From assembly GCF_014195505.1 (NCBI RefSeq), contig NZ_JACIBV010000001.1, forward strand, positions 4,588,001 through 4,652,000: a stretch of DNA of 64,000 nucleotides, read 5' to 3'. This stretch comes from Nonomuraea dietziae (lineage in GTDB: Bacteria; Actinomycetota; Actinomycetes; Streptosporangiales; Streptosporangiaceae). Below the pieces are notes generated by a model, which was given only the letters and a program-made list of their open reading frames with translations, was not told where the DNA came from and searched no databases. Within the stretch, counting starts at the first letter, position 1. Each line of letters opens with the position of its first letter. Of the stretch, positions 52,140 to 61,088 are shown one piece after another. The position numbers were made by a program, and so were the translations under genes.

Positions 52140-52855
52140 TGAACGGCGTCGTAGCGGGCATCACCTACCGCGCAGTCCTCGGCCGCCGCCGCATCCTGCT
52201 GCTCATCCTGCTCCCGCTCGGCCTCGTGGGCCTGGCGGTGCTGCTGCGGCTGGTCGGCAGCGCGGACGAGCGCTCGGCCGTCACGCTCATGCAGAGCTTC
52301 GCCATCGGCACCATGCTGCCGTTGCTCGGACTGATCGCGGGCACCGGCGTGATCGCGCCGGAGATCGACGACGGCACCGTGCTGCACCTGCTGTCCAAGC
52401 CGATCTCGCGGCCCGTCATCGCCCAGACCAAGTTCGCGGTCGCCGCCTCGCTGCTGGCCCTCTTCGCCGCCCTGCCGACCTTCGTGGCGGCCTGGCTGCT
52501 GGTCGGAGGGGAGTCGGGCATCGCCACCGGCTTCACCGTCGGCGCGCTGTGCGGAGGGATCGCCTATGCCGCGCTCTTCCTGCTGCTGGGCGTCGTCACC
52601 AGGCACGCGGTCACCATCGGGATCATCTACGCGCTGGTGTGGGAGGGCCTGATCGGCAACTTCGTGCCGGGAGCCAGGCAGTTCTCCGTCCAGCAGTGGG
52701 CACGCTCGATCGCCGACCAGCTCAGCTCCTCGCCGTTCCTGGCGACCGACGTGAAGCTGAGCTTCGCCGTGCCCGCGCTGATCGTCGTCACGGTCGGCGG
52801 GGTGCTGTGGGCGGGGCAGCGCCTGCGCGCCTACTCCCTGACCGGCGACGAATAG
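52139..52855 (+). CDS. ABC transporter permease (ABC-2 type, second of two)
   Basis: A 238-residue permease with about six helices (ILLLILLPLGLVGLAVLLRL; MLPLLGLIAGTGVIAPEIDD; FAVAASLLALFAALPTFVAA). The segment DGTVLHLLSKPISRPVIAQT is typical of the ABC-2 family. It ends the four-gene array ATPase-permease-ATPase-permease. The two pairs may form one or two exporters; substrate unknown. Confidence 0.9.
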   Translation: MNGVVAGITYRAVLGRRRILLLILLPLGLVGLAVLLRLVGSADERSAVTLMQSFAIGTMLPLLGLIAGTGVIAPEIDDGTVLHLLSKPISRPVIAQTKFAVAASLLALFAALPTFVAAWLLVGGESGIATGFTVGALCGGIAYAALFLLLGVVTRHAVTIGIIYALVWEGLIGNFVPGARQFSVQQWARSIADQLSSSPFLATDVKLSFAVPALIVVTVGGVLWAGQRLRAYSLTGDE

Positions 52856-52887
52856 GCCGCCTGACCGGAAAGAGAAGAACCGGAAAA

Positions 52888-52927
52888 AGAAGAGAGGTAC
52901 GGCACCGGCGTGCCGTACCTCTCTTCT
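52888..52927. terminator. Bidirectional terminator between the ABC array and glmM
   Basis: AGAAGAGAGGTACGGCAC pairs with its exact complement at 52910-52927 (18 bp) around a 4-nt loop. On the minus strand (glmM side) it is followed by TCTTTTTCC, a good U-run. It lies between convergent genes and can end both. Confidence 0.85.
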
Positions 52928-52941
52928 GTCGTGCGGAACTC

Positions 52942-54291
52942 TCAGACGCAGGCCGTGCGGACCACGTCGGCGAGCTGACCGGCGACCCTGCTGGCCTGCT
53001 CCTCCGACGAGGCCTCGACCATCACCCTGATCATCGGCTCGGTGCCGCTGGGCCTGATGAGCACGCGGCCCGTCTCGCCCAGCTCCGCCTCGGCCGCGGC
53101 GACGGCCTCGGACAGCTGCGGAGCCGCCGCCTTGCCCCTGTCGACGTCCTTGACGTTGATCAGGATCTGCGGCAACGCCGTCATCACCGAGGCGAGATCG
53201 CGCAGCGACCTGCCCGTCCTCGCCACCACCGACAGCAGGTGCAGCGAGGTCAGCAGGCCGTCGCCCGTGGTCGCGTGGTCGAGCAGGATCACGTGACCCG
53301 ACTGCTCGCCACCCAGGTTGTAACCCTCGGCCTTCATCGCCTCCAGCACGTAGCGGTCGCCGACCGCGGTCTGGATGACGTTGATGCCGGCCTCACGCAT
53401 GGCCAGCTTGAAGCCCAGGTTCGACATCACGGTCGCGACCACGGTGTCGCGGGTCAGGCGACCTTCGGCGTGCATGGCCAGCGCCAGGATGGCCATGATC
53501 TGGTCGCCGTCGATCACCGCGCCCTTGTGGTCGACCGCGAGGCAGCGGTCGGCGTCGCCGTCGTAGGCGATGCCGAGGTCGGCGCCGCGCGAGATGACGA
53601 CCTGCTGCAGCTTGTCCAGGTGGGTGGAGCCGCAGCCCGCGTTGATGTTGAGCCCGTCGGGACGCGCGCCGATGGCCTCGACCTGCGCGCCCGCGCGCAG
53701 CAGCGCCTCGGGCGCCACCACGCTGGCCGCGCCGTTGGCGCAGTCGACGACGATGTTGAGCCCGTCGAGCCTGCCGTCGACGGTGTCGAGCAGGTGCGAG
53801 ATGTAGCGGTCGGCCTCGCCGTACGCCTCGCGCACCCGGCCGACCCCCGAACCGACGGGACGCTCCCACCGCTCGCCGAGCCTGCGCTCGATCTCGTCCT
53901 CGACCGTGTCGGACAGCTTGAAGCCGCCGCGGGCCAGGAACTTGATGCCGTTGTCGGGCGCGGGGTTGTGGGAGGCCGACAGCATGACGCCGAGATCGGC
54001 GCCGAGCGCGGCCGTGAGATGGGCGACGGCGGGGGTGGGCAGCACGCCGAGGCGCAGCACATCCACCCCGGACGACGCGAGGCCGGCGACCACCGCGGCC
54101 TCCAGGAATTCACCTGAAGCGCGGGGGTCCCGGCCTACGACCGCCACAGGCCTCTTGTGGCCTGTGGCGGTGAAAGCGCCTGCATCGCCGAGGACATGAG
54201 CCGCCGCGACCGAAAGGTCCATGGCGAGCTCGGCCGTGAGGTCGCGACCAGCGACCCCACGTACCCCGTCGGTGCCGAAAAGGCGCCCCAA
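52942..54291 (-). CDS. glmM: Phosphoglucosamine mutase
   Basis: A 449-residue enzyme that converts glucosamine 6-phosphate to glucosamine 1-phosphate for peptidoglycan. It begins GRLFGTDGVRGVAGRDLTAE, has the phosphoserine motif SASHNP (105-110, Ser107), Mg loop DGDADRCLAV, GGEQSGHVILL and the phosphate-binding RPSGTEPMIRVMVE. The start is TTG 54291, one base after the rpsI stop, with no ribosome site in the gap, so it relies on coupling with rpsI. Confidence 0.96.
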   Translation of the reverse strand: MGRLFGTDGVRGVAGRDLTAELAMDLSVAAAHVLGDAGAFTATGHKRPVAVVGRDPRASGEFLEAAVVAGLASSGVDVLRLGVLPTPAVAHLTAALGADLGVMLSASHNPAPDNGIKFLARGGFKLSDTVEDEIERRLGERWERPVGSGVGRVREAYGEADRYISHLLDTVDGRLDGLNIVVDCANGAASVVAPEALLRAGAQVEAIGARPDGLNINAGCGSTHLDKLQQVVISRGADLGIAYDGDADRCLAVDHKGAVIDGDQIMAILALAMHAEGRLTRDTVVATVMSNLGFKLAMREAGINVIQTAVGDRYVLEAMKAEGYNLGGEQSGHVILLDHATTGDGLLTSLHLLSVVARTGRSLRDLASVMTALPQILINVKDVDRGKAAAPQLSEAVAAAEAELGETGRVLIRPSGTEPMIRVMVEASSEEQASRVAGQLADVVRTACV

Positions 54292-54292
54292 T

Positions 54293-54817
54293 TTAGCGCT
54301 TGCTGTACTGCGGAGCCTTGCGGGCCTTCTTGAGGCCGTACTTCTTCCGCTCCGTGGCGCGGGCGTCACGGGTGAGGAAGCCGGCCTTCTTCAGCGGCGG
54401 ACGGTTGTTCTCGACATCGAGAACGGCCAGCGCGCGGGACAGGCCCATGCGCAGGGCACCGGCCTGACCGGTGACGCCGCCGCCGTCGATGCGGGCGATG
54501 ACGTCGAAGGCCTCCTCGGCACCGAGCACCACGAAGGGCTCGTTGACGATCTGCTGGTGGACCTTGTTCGGGAAGTAGGTGTCAAGCGAACGACCGTTGA
54601 TCGTCCACTTGCCGGTGCCGGGGACGATGCGCACGCGGGCGATCGCCTCCTTGCGGCGGCCGGTGCCGTACGAGTTGCCCGTGGTGACGGGCTTGCGCAC
54701 GGGAGCGTCAGCGCTGGCAGCGGACTCGGTGGTGTACTCGGACGGGAACTCCTCAGGGGAGAAGTCCTCCTGCTCGGCCTCGATCACGGCCGTCTCGACA
54801 CCGGTGGGCTCAGCCAC
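54293..54817 (-). CDS. rpsI: 30S ribosomal protein S9
   Basis: A 174-residue S9. The conserved core starts at about residue 48 (YGTGRRKEAIARVRIVPGTG) and ends RKYGLKKARKAPQYSKR-like (KKYGLKKARKAPQYSKR), which reaches the decoding site. The 45-residue acidic N-terminal extension is a variable feature of actinobacterial S9. GTG 54817 follows AGGAGA. It is coupled to glmM and is in an operon with rplM. Confidence 0.97.
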   Translation of the reverse strand: MAEPTGVETAVIEAEQEDFSPEEFPSEYTTESAASADAPVRKPVTTGNSYGTGRRKEAIARVRIVPGTGKWTINGRSLDTYFPNKVHQQIVNEPFVVLGAEEAFDVIARIDGGGVTGQAGALRMGLSRALAVLDVENNRPPLKKAGFLTRDARATERKKYGLKKARKAPQYSKR

Positions 54818-54845
54818 GGTTCTCCTCTAAATCTTTCGCGAACTA

Positions 54846-55289
54846 CTACTGGGCGATCTGGGTGATCTCGAACGGCACGGGCTGCTGGGCCGAGTGCGGG
54901 TGCTCGGACCCGGCGTAGACCTTCAGCTTCTTGGCCATCTTCCGGCCAAGAGCGTTCTTGGGGAGCATGCCCTTGACGGCCTTCTCGACGGCGCGGTCGG
55001 GCCGCTTCTCCATCAGCTCGCCGTAGGTCACGGAACGCAGACCGCCCGGGTAGCCCGAGTGGCGGTAGGCCTTCTTCTGCTCGAGCTTGTTGCCGCTCAG
55101 CGCAATCTTGTCGGCGTTGATGACGATGACGAAGTCACCGGTGTCGACGTGGTTTGCGAAGATCGGCTTGTGCTTACCGCGGAGCAGGGTCGCGACGTGG
55201 CTGGCCAGCCGGCCCAGCACCACGTCGGTAGCGTCGATGACGTACCACTGACGCTGGACGTCGGCGGGCTTCGGTGTGTACGTGCGCAC
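54846..55289 (-). CDS. rplM: 50S ribosomal protein L13
   Basis: A 147-residue L13, the normal length. It starts VRTYTPKPADVQRQWYVIDA and has LGRLASHVATLLRGKHKP, GDFVIVINADKIALSGNKLE and GMLPKNALGRKMAKKLKVYA. GTG 55289 is the family start, with GAAGG about 9 nt upstream; a longer frame upstream is not conserved. The leader continues to about 55450. Confidence 0.97.
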   Translation of the reverse strand: MRTYTPKPADVQRQWYVIDATDVVLGRLASHVATLLRGKHKPIFANHVDTGDFVIVINADKIALSGNKLEQKKAYRHSGYPGGLRSVTYGELMEKRPDRAVEKAVKGMLPKNALGRKMAKKLKVYAGSEHPHSAQQPVPFEITQIAQ

Positions 55290-55597
55290 GGTCGTAGCCT
55301 TCTTTAATAGCGTCTTCGGCGCTGTCGGATGCGACAGCTCTATGGTCGGTCGGTGCGGGCGCACGACAGCCCGGACCTTCCGTCTCCAGCAGATGGGAGA
55401 TGACGCCGGACGCGCCGCGCATCGGTCACTGACGGACCGACTCGCATACAACGAACGCTTAGGTTACCGCTACTTCATGACATGGGTCAAAACGAGCGGG
55501 GGCCACCTCGGCACAGTCTACCCGCGGCACGGTTCTGTTTCGGTTCGCGGCATCCCCTTCTCCAGGAATATCTGACGTCCCTATCGTTGACTGCGGT

Positions 55598-56353
55598 ATG
55601 TGGCAGACCCCTCACACCCGGCACACCCAGCCCAGCTCCCGGCGCCGGAACCTCCTGGGGCTGCTGGGCTGCCTGCTTGCCGTCCTGTTCGCGGGCGTGC
55701 TCATCGGCAGGCTCTCGGTCAGCCCCCTCGACGCGTCCGACCAGATCTACCTGAACAACACCGCGCCGCCGTCGGCGAGCACGCCGGTCGCCTCTCCCAC
55801 GCCCTCCGCCTCGCCCTCGGCCAAGCGGCCCCGCGCCCACGTCGAGAGCCGCGCGCGCCGCACCGCCAAGCCGCCGGCCAAGCCCTCCACGACGGCCTCG
55901 AAGCTGACAGAGGTTCCAGGAGAGCTTCCAGGCGACCCCACCCAGGTGCTCGGTTCACCGCTGATCGAGGTCTCCTCCTCGATGGCCACGCAGGTCGTCA
56001 CGCTCACCAACGCCGCCCGCGCCCGCAAGGGCTGCCGTCCGCTGCGGGTCGACAGGCGGCTGACCAGCTCGGCGCGCGCCCACTCCCTGGAGATGGCCCG
56101 GTCAGGCGTCTTCTCCCACGACTCCCCCGACGGCGCCTCCCCGTGGAACCGCATGGAGCGCGCCGGATACCGCGACGGCGCCGCCGAGAACATCGGCCGC
56201 GGCTACGTCAGCGCCAGAGAGGCGGTGAGCGGCTGGATGGCCAGCCCCGAGCACCGCCGCAACCTCCTGCACTGCGGCTACCGGGCGATCGGGGTCGGCG
56301 TCGTGGCGGGACCAGGAGGCCCCTGGTGGACACAGGACTTCGGCTTCTCGTGA
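55598..56353 (+). CDS. Secreted/membrane-anchored CAP-domain (SCP/PR1) protein
   Basis: A 251-residue protein. A basic N-terminus and hydrophobic segment (LLGLLGCLLAVLFAGVLIGR, 19-38) form a signal anchor. A Ser/Thr/Pro linker leads to the CAP domain (about 125-251): VVTLTNAARARKGCRPLRVD, SARAHSLEMARSGVFSHDSP, AGYRDGAAENIGRG, SGWMASPEHRRNLLHCGYRA and WWTQDFGFS. The conserved His and Glu positions are present. ATG 55598. It starts a plus-strand surface cluster inserted between rplM and truA. Confidence 0.9.
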   Translation: MWQTPHTRHTQPSSRRRNLLGLLGCLLAVLFAGVLIGRLSVSPLDASDQIYLNNTAPPSASTPVASPTPSASPSAKRPRAHVESRARRTAKPPAKPSTTASKLTEVPGELPGDPTQVLGSPLIEVSSSMATQVVTLTNAARARKGCRPLRVDRRLTSSARAHSLEMARSGVFSHDSPDGASPWNRMERAGYRDGAAENIGRGYVSAREAVSGWMASPEHRRNLLHCGYRAIGVGVVAGPGGPWWTQDFGFS

Positions 56354-56388
56354 CCTCGCCCACGGTCAAGCCCGGCTAATCTCGGCGC

Positions 56389-57192
56389 ATGGGTTCCGCC
56401 AAGAAGACCGAAGAAACCCCCTCCCAGCCGCGCAGGGCGATGTGGAGCCCCTATGACGAGGGCCCCCGCTCAAGGACGCCGCTGTGGTTCGCCCTCGGTG
56501 GCCTCGCCGTCCTCGCGGCGCTGGTGGCCGGTCTCGTGATGATGTGGAACACGAAGGGCCCCGATCCCACGGCCGACCCCGCGCAGCGCGCGAGCACGCC
56601 CCCGGTGGCGGCGCCCGTCGTGCCCGCCGACAAGTACGGCTACGCCTCCGCCCGCGAGACCGACCCGCAGTCGCTCACGCAGAAGGAGCTCTTCCCGAAG
56701 AAGAAGTTCACGGCCGAGGGGCGCTCGTACGAGATCACCATCCTCAAGACGGACAAGAAGTGCGCCGACGCGGCCGAGGGCGACAAGCTCGACAAGGCGC
56801 TCAAGTCCGGTAAGTGCACGCAGCTCGTGCGGGCCACCTTCAAGGACAAGACCGGCAAGGTCGTCGGCACGGTCGGCGTCGCCAACCTCGTCGACAGCAA
56901 GGCCGCGGGCAAGGTGGCCGCCTCCGTGCGCACCAAGGGTGAGAGCAAGCTCTTCGTGAAGCCGCTGGCCGGCACCGACACCGTCACCAAGTTCATCGGC
57001 GCGGGCGAGGCCAGCGTCCACGTGGCCACCCACGGCCACTACGCGGTCATGCTGTACGTCCAGTTCAAGGACGGCCACAAGCCCACCAAGAAGGACGCCA
57101 AGCTGCTCTCGCAGGCCAGTGCCGACGTGACCCAGGCGACCGTCTATCGCGCGCTCGACTCACGTTCGCTCAGCGGCCGCAGGGCGAGCTGA
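56389..57192 (+). CDS. Single-pass membrane protein with an uncharacterised extracellular domain (paralogue A)
   Basis: A 267-residue protein: short cytoplasmic tail, one membrane helix (31-53, PLWFALGGLAVLAALVAGLV), Pro-rich spacer, and an extracellular domain (about 95-260). The domain begins ELFPKKKFTAEGRSYEITIL, has Cys125 and Cys143 with TQLVRATFKDKTGKVVGTVG, and ends with YAVMLYVQFKDGHKPTKKDA. It matches the C-terminal domain of the next gene, with the two Cys and the VRAT(F/Y) and DGHxPT motifs conserved. I do not recognise the domain. Confidence 0.75.
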   Translation: MGSAKKTEETPSQPRRAMWSPYDEGPRSRTPLWFALGGLAVLAALVAGLVMMWNTKGPDPTADPAQRASTPPVAAPVVPADKYGYASARETDPQSLTQKELFPKKKFTAEGRSYEITILKTDKKCADAAEGDKLDKALKSGKCTQLVRATFKDKTGKVVGTVGVANLVDSKAAGKVAASVRTKGESKLFVKPLAGTDTVTKFIGAGEASVHVATHGHYAVMLYVQFKDGHKPTKKDAKLLSQASADVTQATVYRALDSRSLSGRRAS

Positions 57193-57294
57193 AACCGGTC
57201 AGTCGTCACCTAAGGCCGACAAAGCACCCCGCAGATCAGGGCGAGAACGCCCATACGGGCATGCCGATCTCCTGACTATGGTTAGGCTCCCCCT

Positions 57295-59559
57295 ATGCGT
57301 GGCCAGGAATCTGGGTCTGAGCACGAGCGCGAGACGGACGGCTCGGCCGCACCGGCGACGCCACCGCCGAGTTTCGGCAGGCCGGCGGTGCGGACCGAGC
57401 CGAACGTCTCCCCGCCCTACCCCGGGGGCTCCCACCACCCGTCGCACGGCGACGCGCTGGCCGAGCCCCCTTTCGCCGACTTCTCCGGCCAGGTCGCCGA
57501 CCCCGGCGCGGCGGGCGCGAGGCCGCCCATCCCCGTCTACCAGGGGCCGCCGCCCGACCTTCCCTCACCGGAGCCCATCCCCGACTTCCCTCCGCCGGGA
57601 GCCGACCCTTCGCAGGCGGGCGGGTTCCCCCCGAGCGGAGACGACGCCACGGCCGAGCACGCGCGGCAGGGTCTGCCGCTGAACGCCAGGCCGCTGCCGG
57701 CCTTCCCAGGGGTGCCCGCCGAGTCGTGGTCGAAGTCCGCGCAGCCGTGGGAGCACGGCACGGACGACGCCCGGCCGTACGACTGGTTCGCCGATCCCGA
57801 GCCCGACGCCGACCCGTCGTGGCCCGACCCCCAGCAGCCCGTCTCCCGGCAGCCCGCGCCCCAGCAGGCCGCGCCGCAGCAGCCTTCGTCGCAACAGCCT
57901 TCGTCGCAACAGCCCGCTTCGCCACAGCCCGCCCAGCAGGCGCCGCATCAGCCGAACGGGCAGTGGGGCGGCCCCGCCGAGGGCCCGCGGGACGCCTCGC
58001 CATGGGCCCCCTCACCCGCGGCGTGGCAGCAGGGCGTCGAGCCGGTCGTGCCGGGCGCGCCGCCCTGGCAGCCCCCTCCGGGCTTCACCGCCGCCGCCGC
58101 GGGGATGAAGGTCTGGCCCTCGCCCTCCGACGACGGCCCCGCCATCCCGCCGTGGCCCGCCGCCACCGGTGAGCCCATCGACGACGCCAACGGCGACGAC
58201 GAGCCGCTCGACCCGTCCATGACGGTCCCCTTCGCGCACAGCGCCGAGCCTGGCGACATCCCCGTCTGGCCTCCGCTGCCCCCGGGAGAGGAGTCCGACG
58301 ACCGCATCCCCGACCTGCCGTTCGACAGCTCGACATGGGGACGGCCCAAGGACAGCGACACCCCCGCCGACGTCCTCGACGACGTTCCGGCTCCGCCCGT
58401 CACCGGCGAGGAGAACGTCTTCCCTTCAGACGCGAAGGACCCCGGCCCGCGGCCCGAGGCCGAAGGCCCCGCCCGCTCCCACGGAGCCATCCCGCTGCCC
58501 CCCGGCGAGGGCGCTGCGCCCCCTCCCGACGGCGCGTTCGCCCCGCAGGCCGGCCCCACGCCGGGCGCGCAACCTCCGGCGCACGTCAGCCCCGGGCAGG
58601 AGCCGCCCGCGCAGGGATCACCCGCTCAGGACGCGCTCGCAGGGCCGCCGTCCGGGCCGCAGCAGGGGCCGCCCGCCGGGCCGCCCACGGGGCCGCCCAT
58701 GGGTGGCGGCCCATCAGGGCCGGCAGGCTCGCCCGGCACGCCCGTGGCCGAACTGCCGACGCCGCCGCACGGCGCGCCGATGGCGCCCTTCGACCCCTTC
58801 TCGCCGATGCCCCCCGGCGGTCTCCTTCCGCAGCCCGAGCCCCCTGTCAAGGCGGGCAACGGCAAGAAGGCCCTGTTCGCCACCCTCGGCGTGCTGATCG
58901 TGGCGGGGGTGGCCACCGGCGGCTTCTTCGCCTACAGGTCGATGAGCGCCGACAGGCCCGCCGACGCGAGCGTGGGCCCCACCGCCCAGCCGTCCGTGTC
59001 GGCCGCCCCCGGTGACGCCGCGGGGAGCAGCTCGCTGCTCGACTCCGAGGGCAGCGACCCGGAGAAGATGTCGGTCAACGAGGCCTTCCCCGACAAGAAG
59101 ATCGAGGTGGGCGGGCGCGTCTACACGCGCGTCAAGGTCGACATGGCCGACGACTGCAAGGCGGCGGCCACCGGGCCCTTCGCCACCGCGCTGCAGGACA
59201 AGAAGTGCAGCCGCGTGCTGAGAGCCACCTACGTCGACAGCAAGAAGCGCTACGCGGTCACCACGGGCATCGCCGTCCTGCCCACCAAGGAGGCGGCGGC
59301 GGAGGCCGACCAGGCGAAGGACCTCGGCAAGAACCTCTGGTTCCGTCCGCTGCCGGGCTCGGCCTCCAGCGGCGCCGACCGCGTGCACATCGCGGGCGGC
59401 TACGCGGCGGGGCTGCTGTGGGGGCGCTACATCGTCTTCAGCTACGCCACCTACGCCGACGGGCACACGCCGACCGCCAAGGAGAAGGGGCTGGACACCG
59501 TCAGCGGCGCCTTCCGCGACCACACCTCACTGGTGCTGGAGCGCAGGATCACTGAGTGA
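57295..59559 (+). CDS. Large Pro-rich single-pass membrane protein with the same extracellular domain (paralogue B)
   Basis: A 754-residue protein. Residues 1-520 are a disordered, Pro/Gly/Gln-rich cytoplasmic region with QQPSSQQPSSQQ-type repeats and acidic stretches. One helix follows (about 526-544, ALFATLGVLIVAGVATGGFF). The extracellular domain (about 590-754) is paralogous to the preceding gene: AFPDKKIEVGGRVYTRVKVD, then DDCKAA and DKKCSRVLRATYVDSKKRYA, then SYATYADGHTPTAKEKGL. The long N-terminal region resembles those of actinobacterial proteins that recruit partners, such as septal or kinase targets. It overlaps the truA 3' end by 11 bp. Confidence 0.75.
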   Translation: MRGQESGSEHERETDGSAAPATPPPSFGRPAVRTEPNVSPPYPGGSHHPSHGDALAEPPFADFSGQVADPGAAGARPPIPVYQGPPPDLPSPEPIPDFPPPGADPSQAGGFPPSGDDATAEHARQGLPLNARPLPAFPGVPAESWSKSAQPWEHGTDDARPYDWFADPEPDADPSWPDPQQPVSRQPAPQQAAPQQPSSQQPSSQQPASPQPAQQAPHQPNGQWGGPAEGPRDASPWAPSPAAWQQGVEPVVPGAPPWQPPPGFTAAAAGMKVWPSPSDDGPAIPPWPAATGEPIDDANGDDEPLDPSMTVPFAHSAEPGDIPVWPPLPPGEESDDRIPDLPFDSSTWGRPKDSDTPADVLDDVPAPPVTGEENVFPSDAKDPGPRPEAEGPARSHGAIPLPPGEGAAPPPDGAFAPQAGPTPGAQPPAHVSPGQEPPAQGSPAQDALAGPPSGPQQGPPAGPPTGPPMGGGPSGPAGSPGTPVAELPTPPHGAPMAPFDPFSPMPPGGLLPQPEPPVKAGNGKKALFATLGVLIVAGVATGGFFAYRSMSADRPADASVGPTAQPSVSAAPGDAAGSSSLLDSEGSDPEKMSVNEAFPDKKIEVGGRVYTRVKVDMADDCKAAATGPFATALQDKKCSRVLRATYVDSKKRYAVTTGIAVLPTKEAAAEADQAKDLGKNLWFRPLPGSASSGADRVHIAGGYAAGLLWGRYIVFSYATYADGHTPTAKEKGLDTVSGAFRDHTSLVLERRITE
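57892..57921 (+). repeat. 15-nt tandem repeat in the Pro/Gln-rich region
   Basis: CAGCCTTCGTCGCAA occurs twice in direct tandem, followed by a diverged copy, encoding QPSSQ units. It marks recent slippage in the disordered part of paralogue B. Confidence 0.6.
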
Positions 59560-60400
59560 GCGTGCGGACCCGCCGCGTCGCGGCCGCCCTGGCGGCCAGC
59601 TCCGCGGGCGGCGGGTAGCCGACCTCCTCCAGGCACAGGCCGTGCGCGGGCGCCACGTGCACCCCCGAGTCCCGTACGGCTCCCGCCAGCACCCGCGCGG
59701 GCCACTCGCGTGGCCGCCTGCCGTCGCCCACGGCCAGCAGGCACCCCACCAGCGCCCTGACCATCGAGTGGCAGAACGCGTCGGCCACCACGGTCGCCTC
59801 GAGGACGCCTTCGGCCGTCCGCACCCAGTCGAGCCGCTGCAGCTCCCTGATCGTGGTGGCGCCCTCGCGCTTCTTGCAGAAGGCGGCGAAGTCGTGCTCG
59901 CCGAGCAGGTGCGCGGCTCCGGCGATCATCGCGTCGAGGTCGAGGGGGCGCAGGTGCCACACGATCTCCCCGCGCCGCAGCGGATCGACGCCGCCGGGCG
60001 CGTCCTGCACGCGGTAGACGTAGCGCCTCGAGAGCGCGGAGAAGCGGGCGTCGAAGCCCTCAGGAGCCACGCTGACGCGATGGACCCGCACATCCGGCGG
60101 CAGGACGCCCGCCAGTCTCCGCAGGAGCGCAGGGAGCCGCTCATCGACGCTCGCGGGTCGCGGGTCGCGGACCAGCTCGTCGAACGACGCCTCGGGCAGG
60201 TCGACGTGGGCGACCTGCCCTCGCGCGTGGACGCCCGCGTCCGTCCTGCCGGCCACGGTGAGCGAGACCGCGTCACCGAGCCGCAGGATCGTGCCCAGCG
60301 CGTCTTCCAACTCGCCCTGCACCGTGCGCCGTCCCGGCTGGCGCGCCCATCCTGAGAAGTCCGCGCCGTCGTAGCCGAGGTCGAGGCGGAGCCGTACCAC
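59549..60400 (-). CDS. truA: tRNA pseudouridine(38-40) synthase
   Basis: A 283-residue enzyme modifying the anticodon arm. It starts VVRLRLDLGYDGADFSGWAR, has the catalytic Asp in LTVAGRTDAGVHARGQVAHV, the RRYVYRV segment and a C-terminal motif AFCHSMVRALVGCLLAVGDG. A GTG two codons earlier (60406) abuts the GGAGG ribosome site, so GTG 60400, 6 nt from that site, is preferred. It follows rplQ after a terminator hairpin. Confidence 0.95.
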   Translation of the reverse strand: MVRLRLDLGYDGADFSGWARQPGRRTVQGELEDALGTILRLGDAVSLTVAGRTDAGVHARGQVAHVDLPEASFDELVRDPRPASVDERLPALLRRLAGVLPPDVRVHRVSVAPEGFDARFSALSRRYVYRVQDAPGGVDPLRRGEIVWHLRPLDLDAMIAGAAHLLGEHDFAAFCKKREGATTIRELQRLDWVRTAEGVLEATVVADAFCHSMVRALVGCLLAVGDGRRPREWPARVLAGAVRDSGVHVAPAHGLCLEEVGYPPPAELAARAAATRRVRTLTQ

Positions 60401-60424
60401 GATCACCCTCCTGGAAACGGGGAA

Positions 60425-60452
60425 GGCCCGGCACCCCGAGGGGTGCCGGGCC
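60425..60452 (-). terminator. Terminator after rplQ
   Basis: GGCCCGGCACCCC (60425-60437) is complementary to GGGGTGCCGGGCC (60440-60452), 13 pairs with only 2 nt between, so the tip opens to a 4-nt loop. It lies between rplQ and truA, with a C/T-rich tail on the minus strand. It may partly separate truA from the ribosomal operon. Confidence 0.7.
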
Positions 60453-60467
60453 CATGGGCCTGAAGGA

Positions 60468-60998
60468 TCAGGCCTCGTCCTTCTTCGCCTCGGCGGGGGC
60501 CTCGGTGGCCTCCGCCTTCTCGGCGGACTCCTCGGTCTCGGCCTCGGCGGGAGCCTCGGTCGTCTCCTCGACGACCTCGTCCTTGGCCTCGGCGGGAGCG
60601 GCGGCGGCCGGAGCCGTGCGCGCGACGCTGACCTGGTTCAGAGCCTCGGTCACCAGCTCGATGACCGCCATGGGCGCGTTGTCGCCCTTACGGTTGCCGA
60701 TCTTGGTGATGCGGGTGTAGCCACCGGGACGCTCGGCGAAGGTCACCGCGATCTCGGTGAAGAGGTGGTGGACGACGCCCTTGTCCTTGACGACGGTCAG
60801 CACCTGGCGACGGTTGTGGATGTCGCCCTTCTTGGCCTTGGTGATCAGGCGCTCCGCCAGCGGGCGGACGCGCTTGGCCTTGGTCACGGTGGTGGTGATG
60901 CGGCCGTGGCGGAACAGGTCCGTGGCGAGGTTCGCCAGGATCAGCCGCTCGTGAGCCGGGCTGCCGCCAAGACGTGCACCCTTGGTGGGCTTGGGCAT
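60468..60998 (-). CDS. rplQ: 50S ribosomal protein L17
   Basis: A 176-residue L17. The core (1-120) has KGARLGGSPAHERLILANLA, HGRITTTVTKAKRVRPLAER, GGYTRITKIGNRKGDNAPMA and VIELV. The last 55 or so residues are an Ala/Glu-rich acidic tail (EAPAEAETEESAEK) found in actinobacteria. It lies downstream of rpoA with the usual spacing and has a good ribosome site (AAGGAGA). Confidence 0.97.
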   Translation of the reverse strand: MPKPTKGARLGGSPAHERLILANLATDLFRHGRITTTVTKAKRVRPLAERLITKAKKGDIHNRRQVLTVVKDKGVVHHLFTEIAVTFAERPGGYTRITKIGNRKGDNAPMAVIELVTEALNQVSVARTAPAAAAPAEAKDEVVEETTEAPAEAETEESAEKAEATEAPAEAKKDEA

Positions 60999-61088
60999 TG
61001 CGTTCTCCTTGAGAGTGAACCCGCCCCGGCCGTGTCAGGTACCGGAGTCGGGCCGCCAGGCCCCCGTGAGGAGGCCCGCGATGATCTT

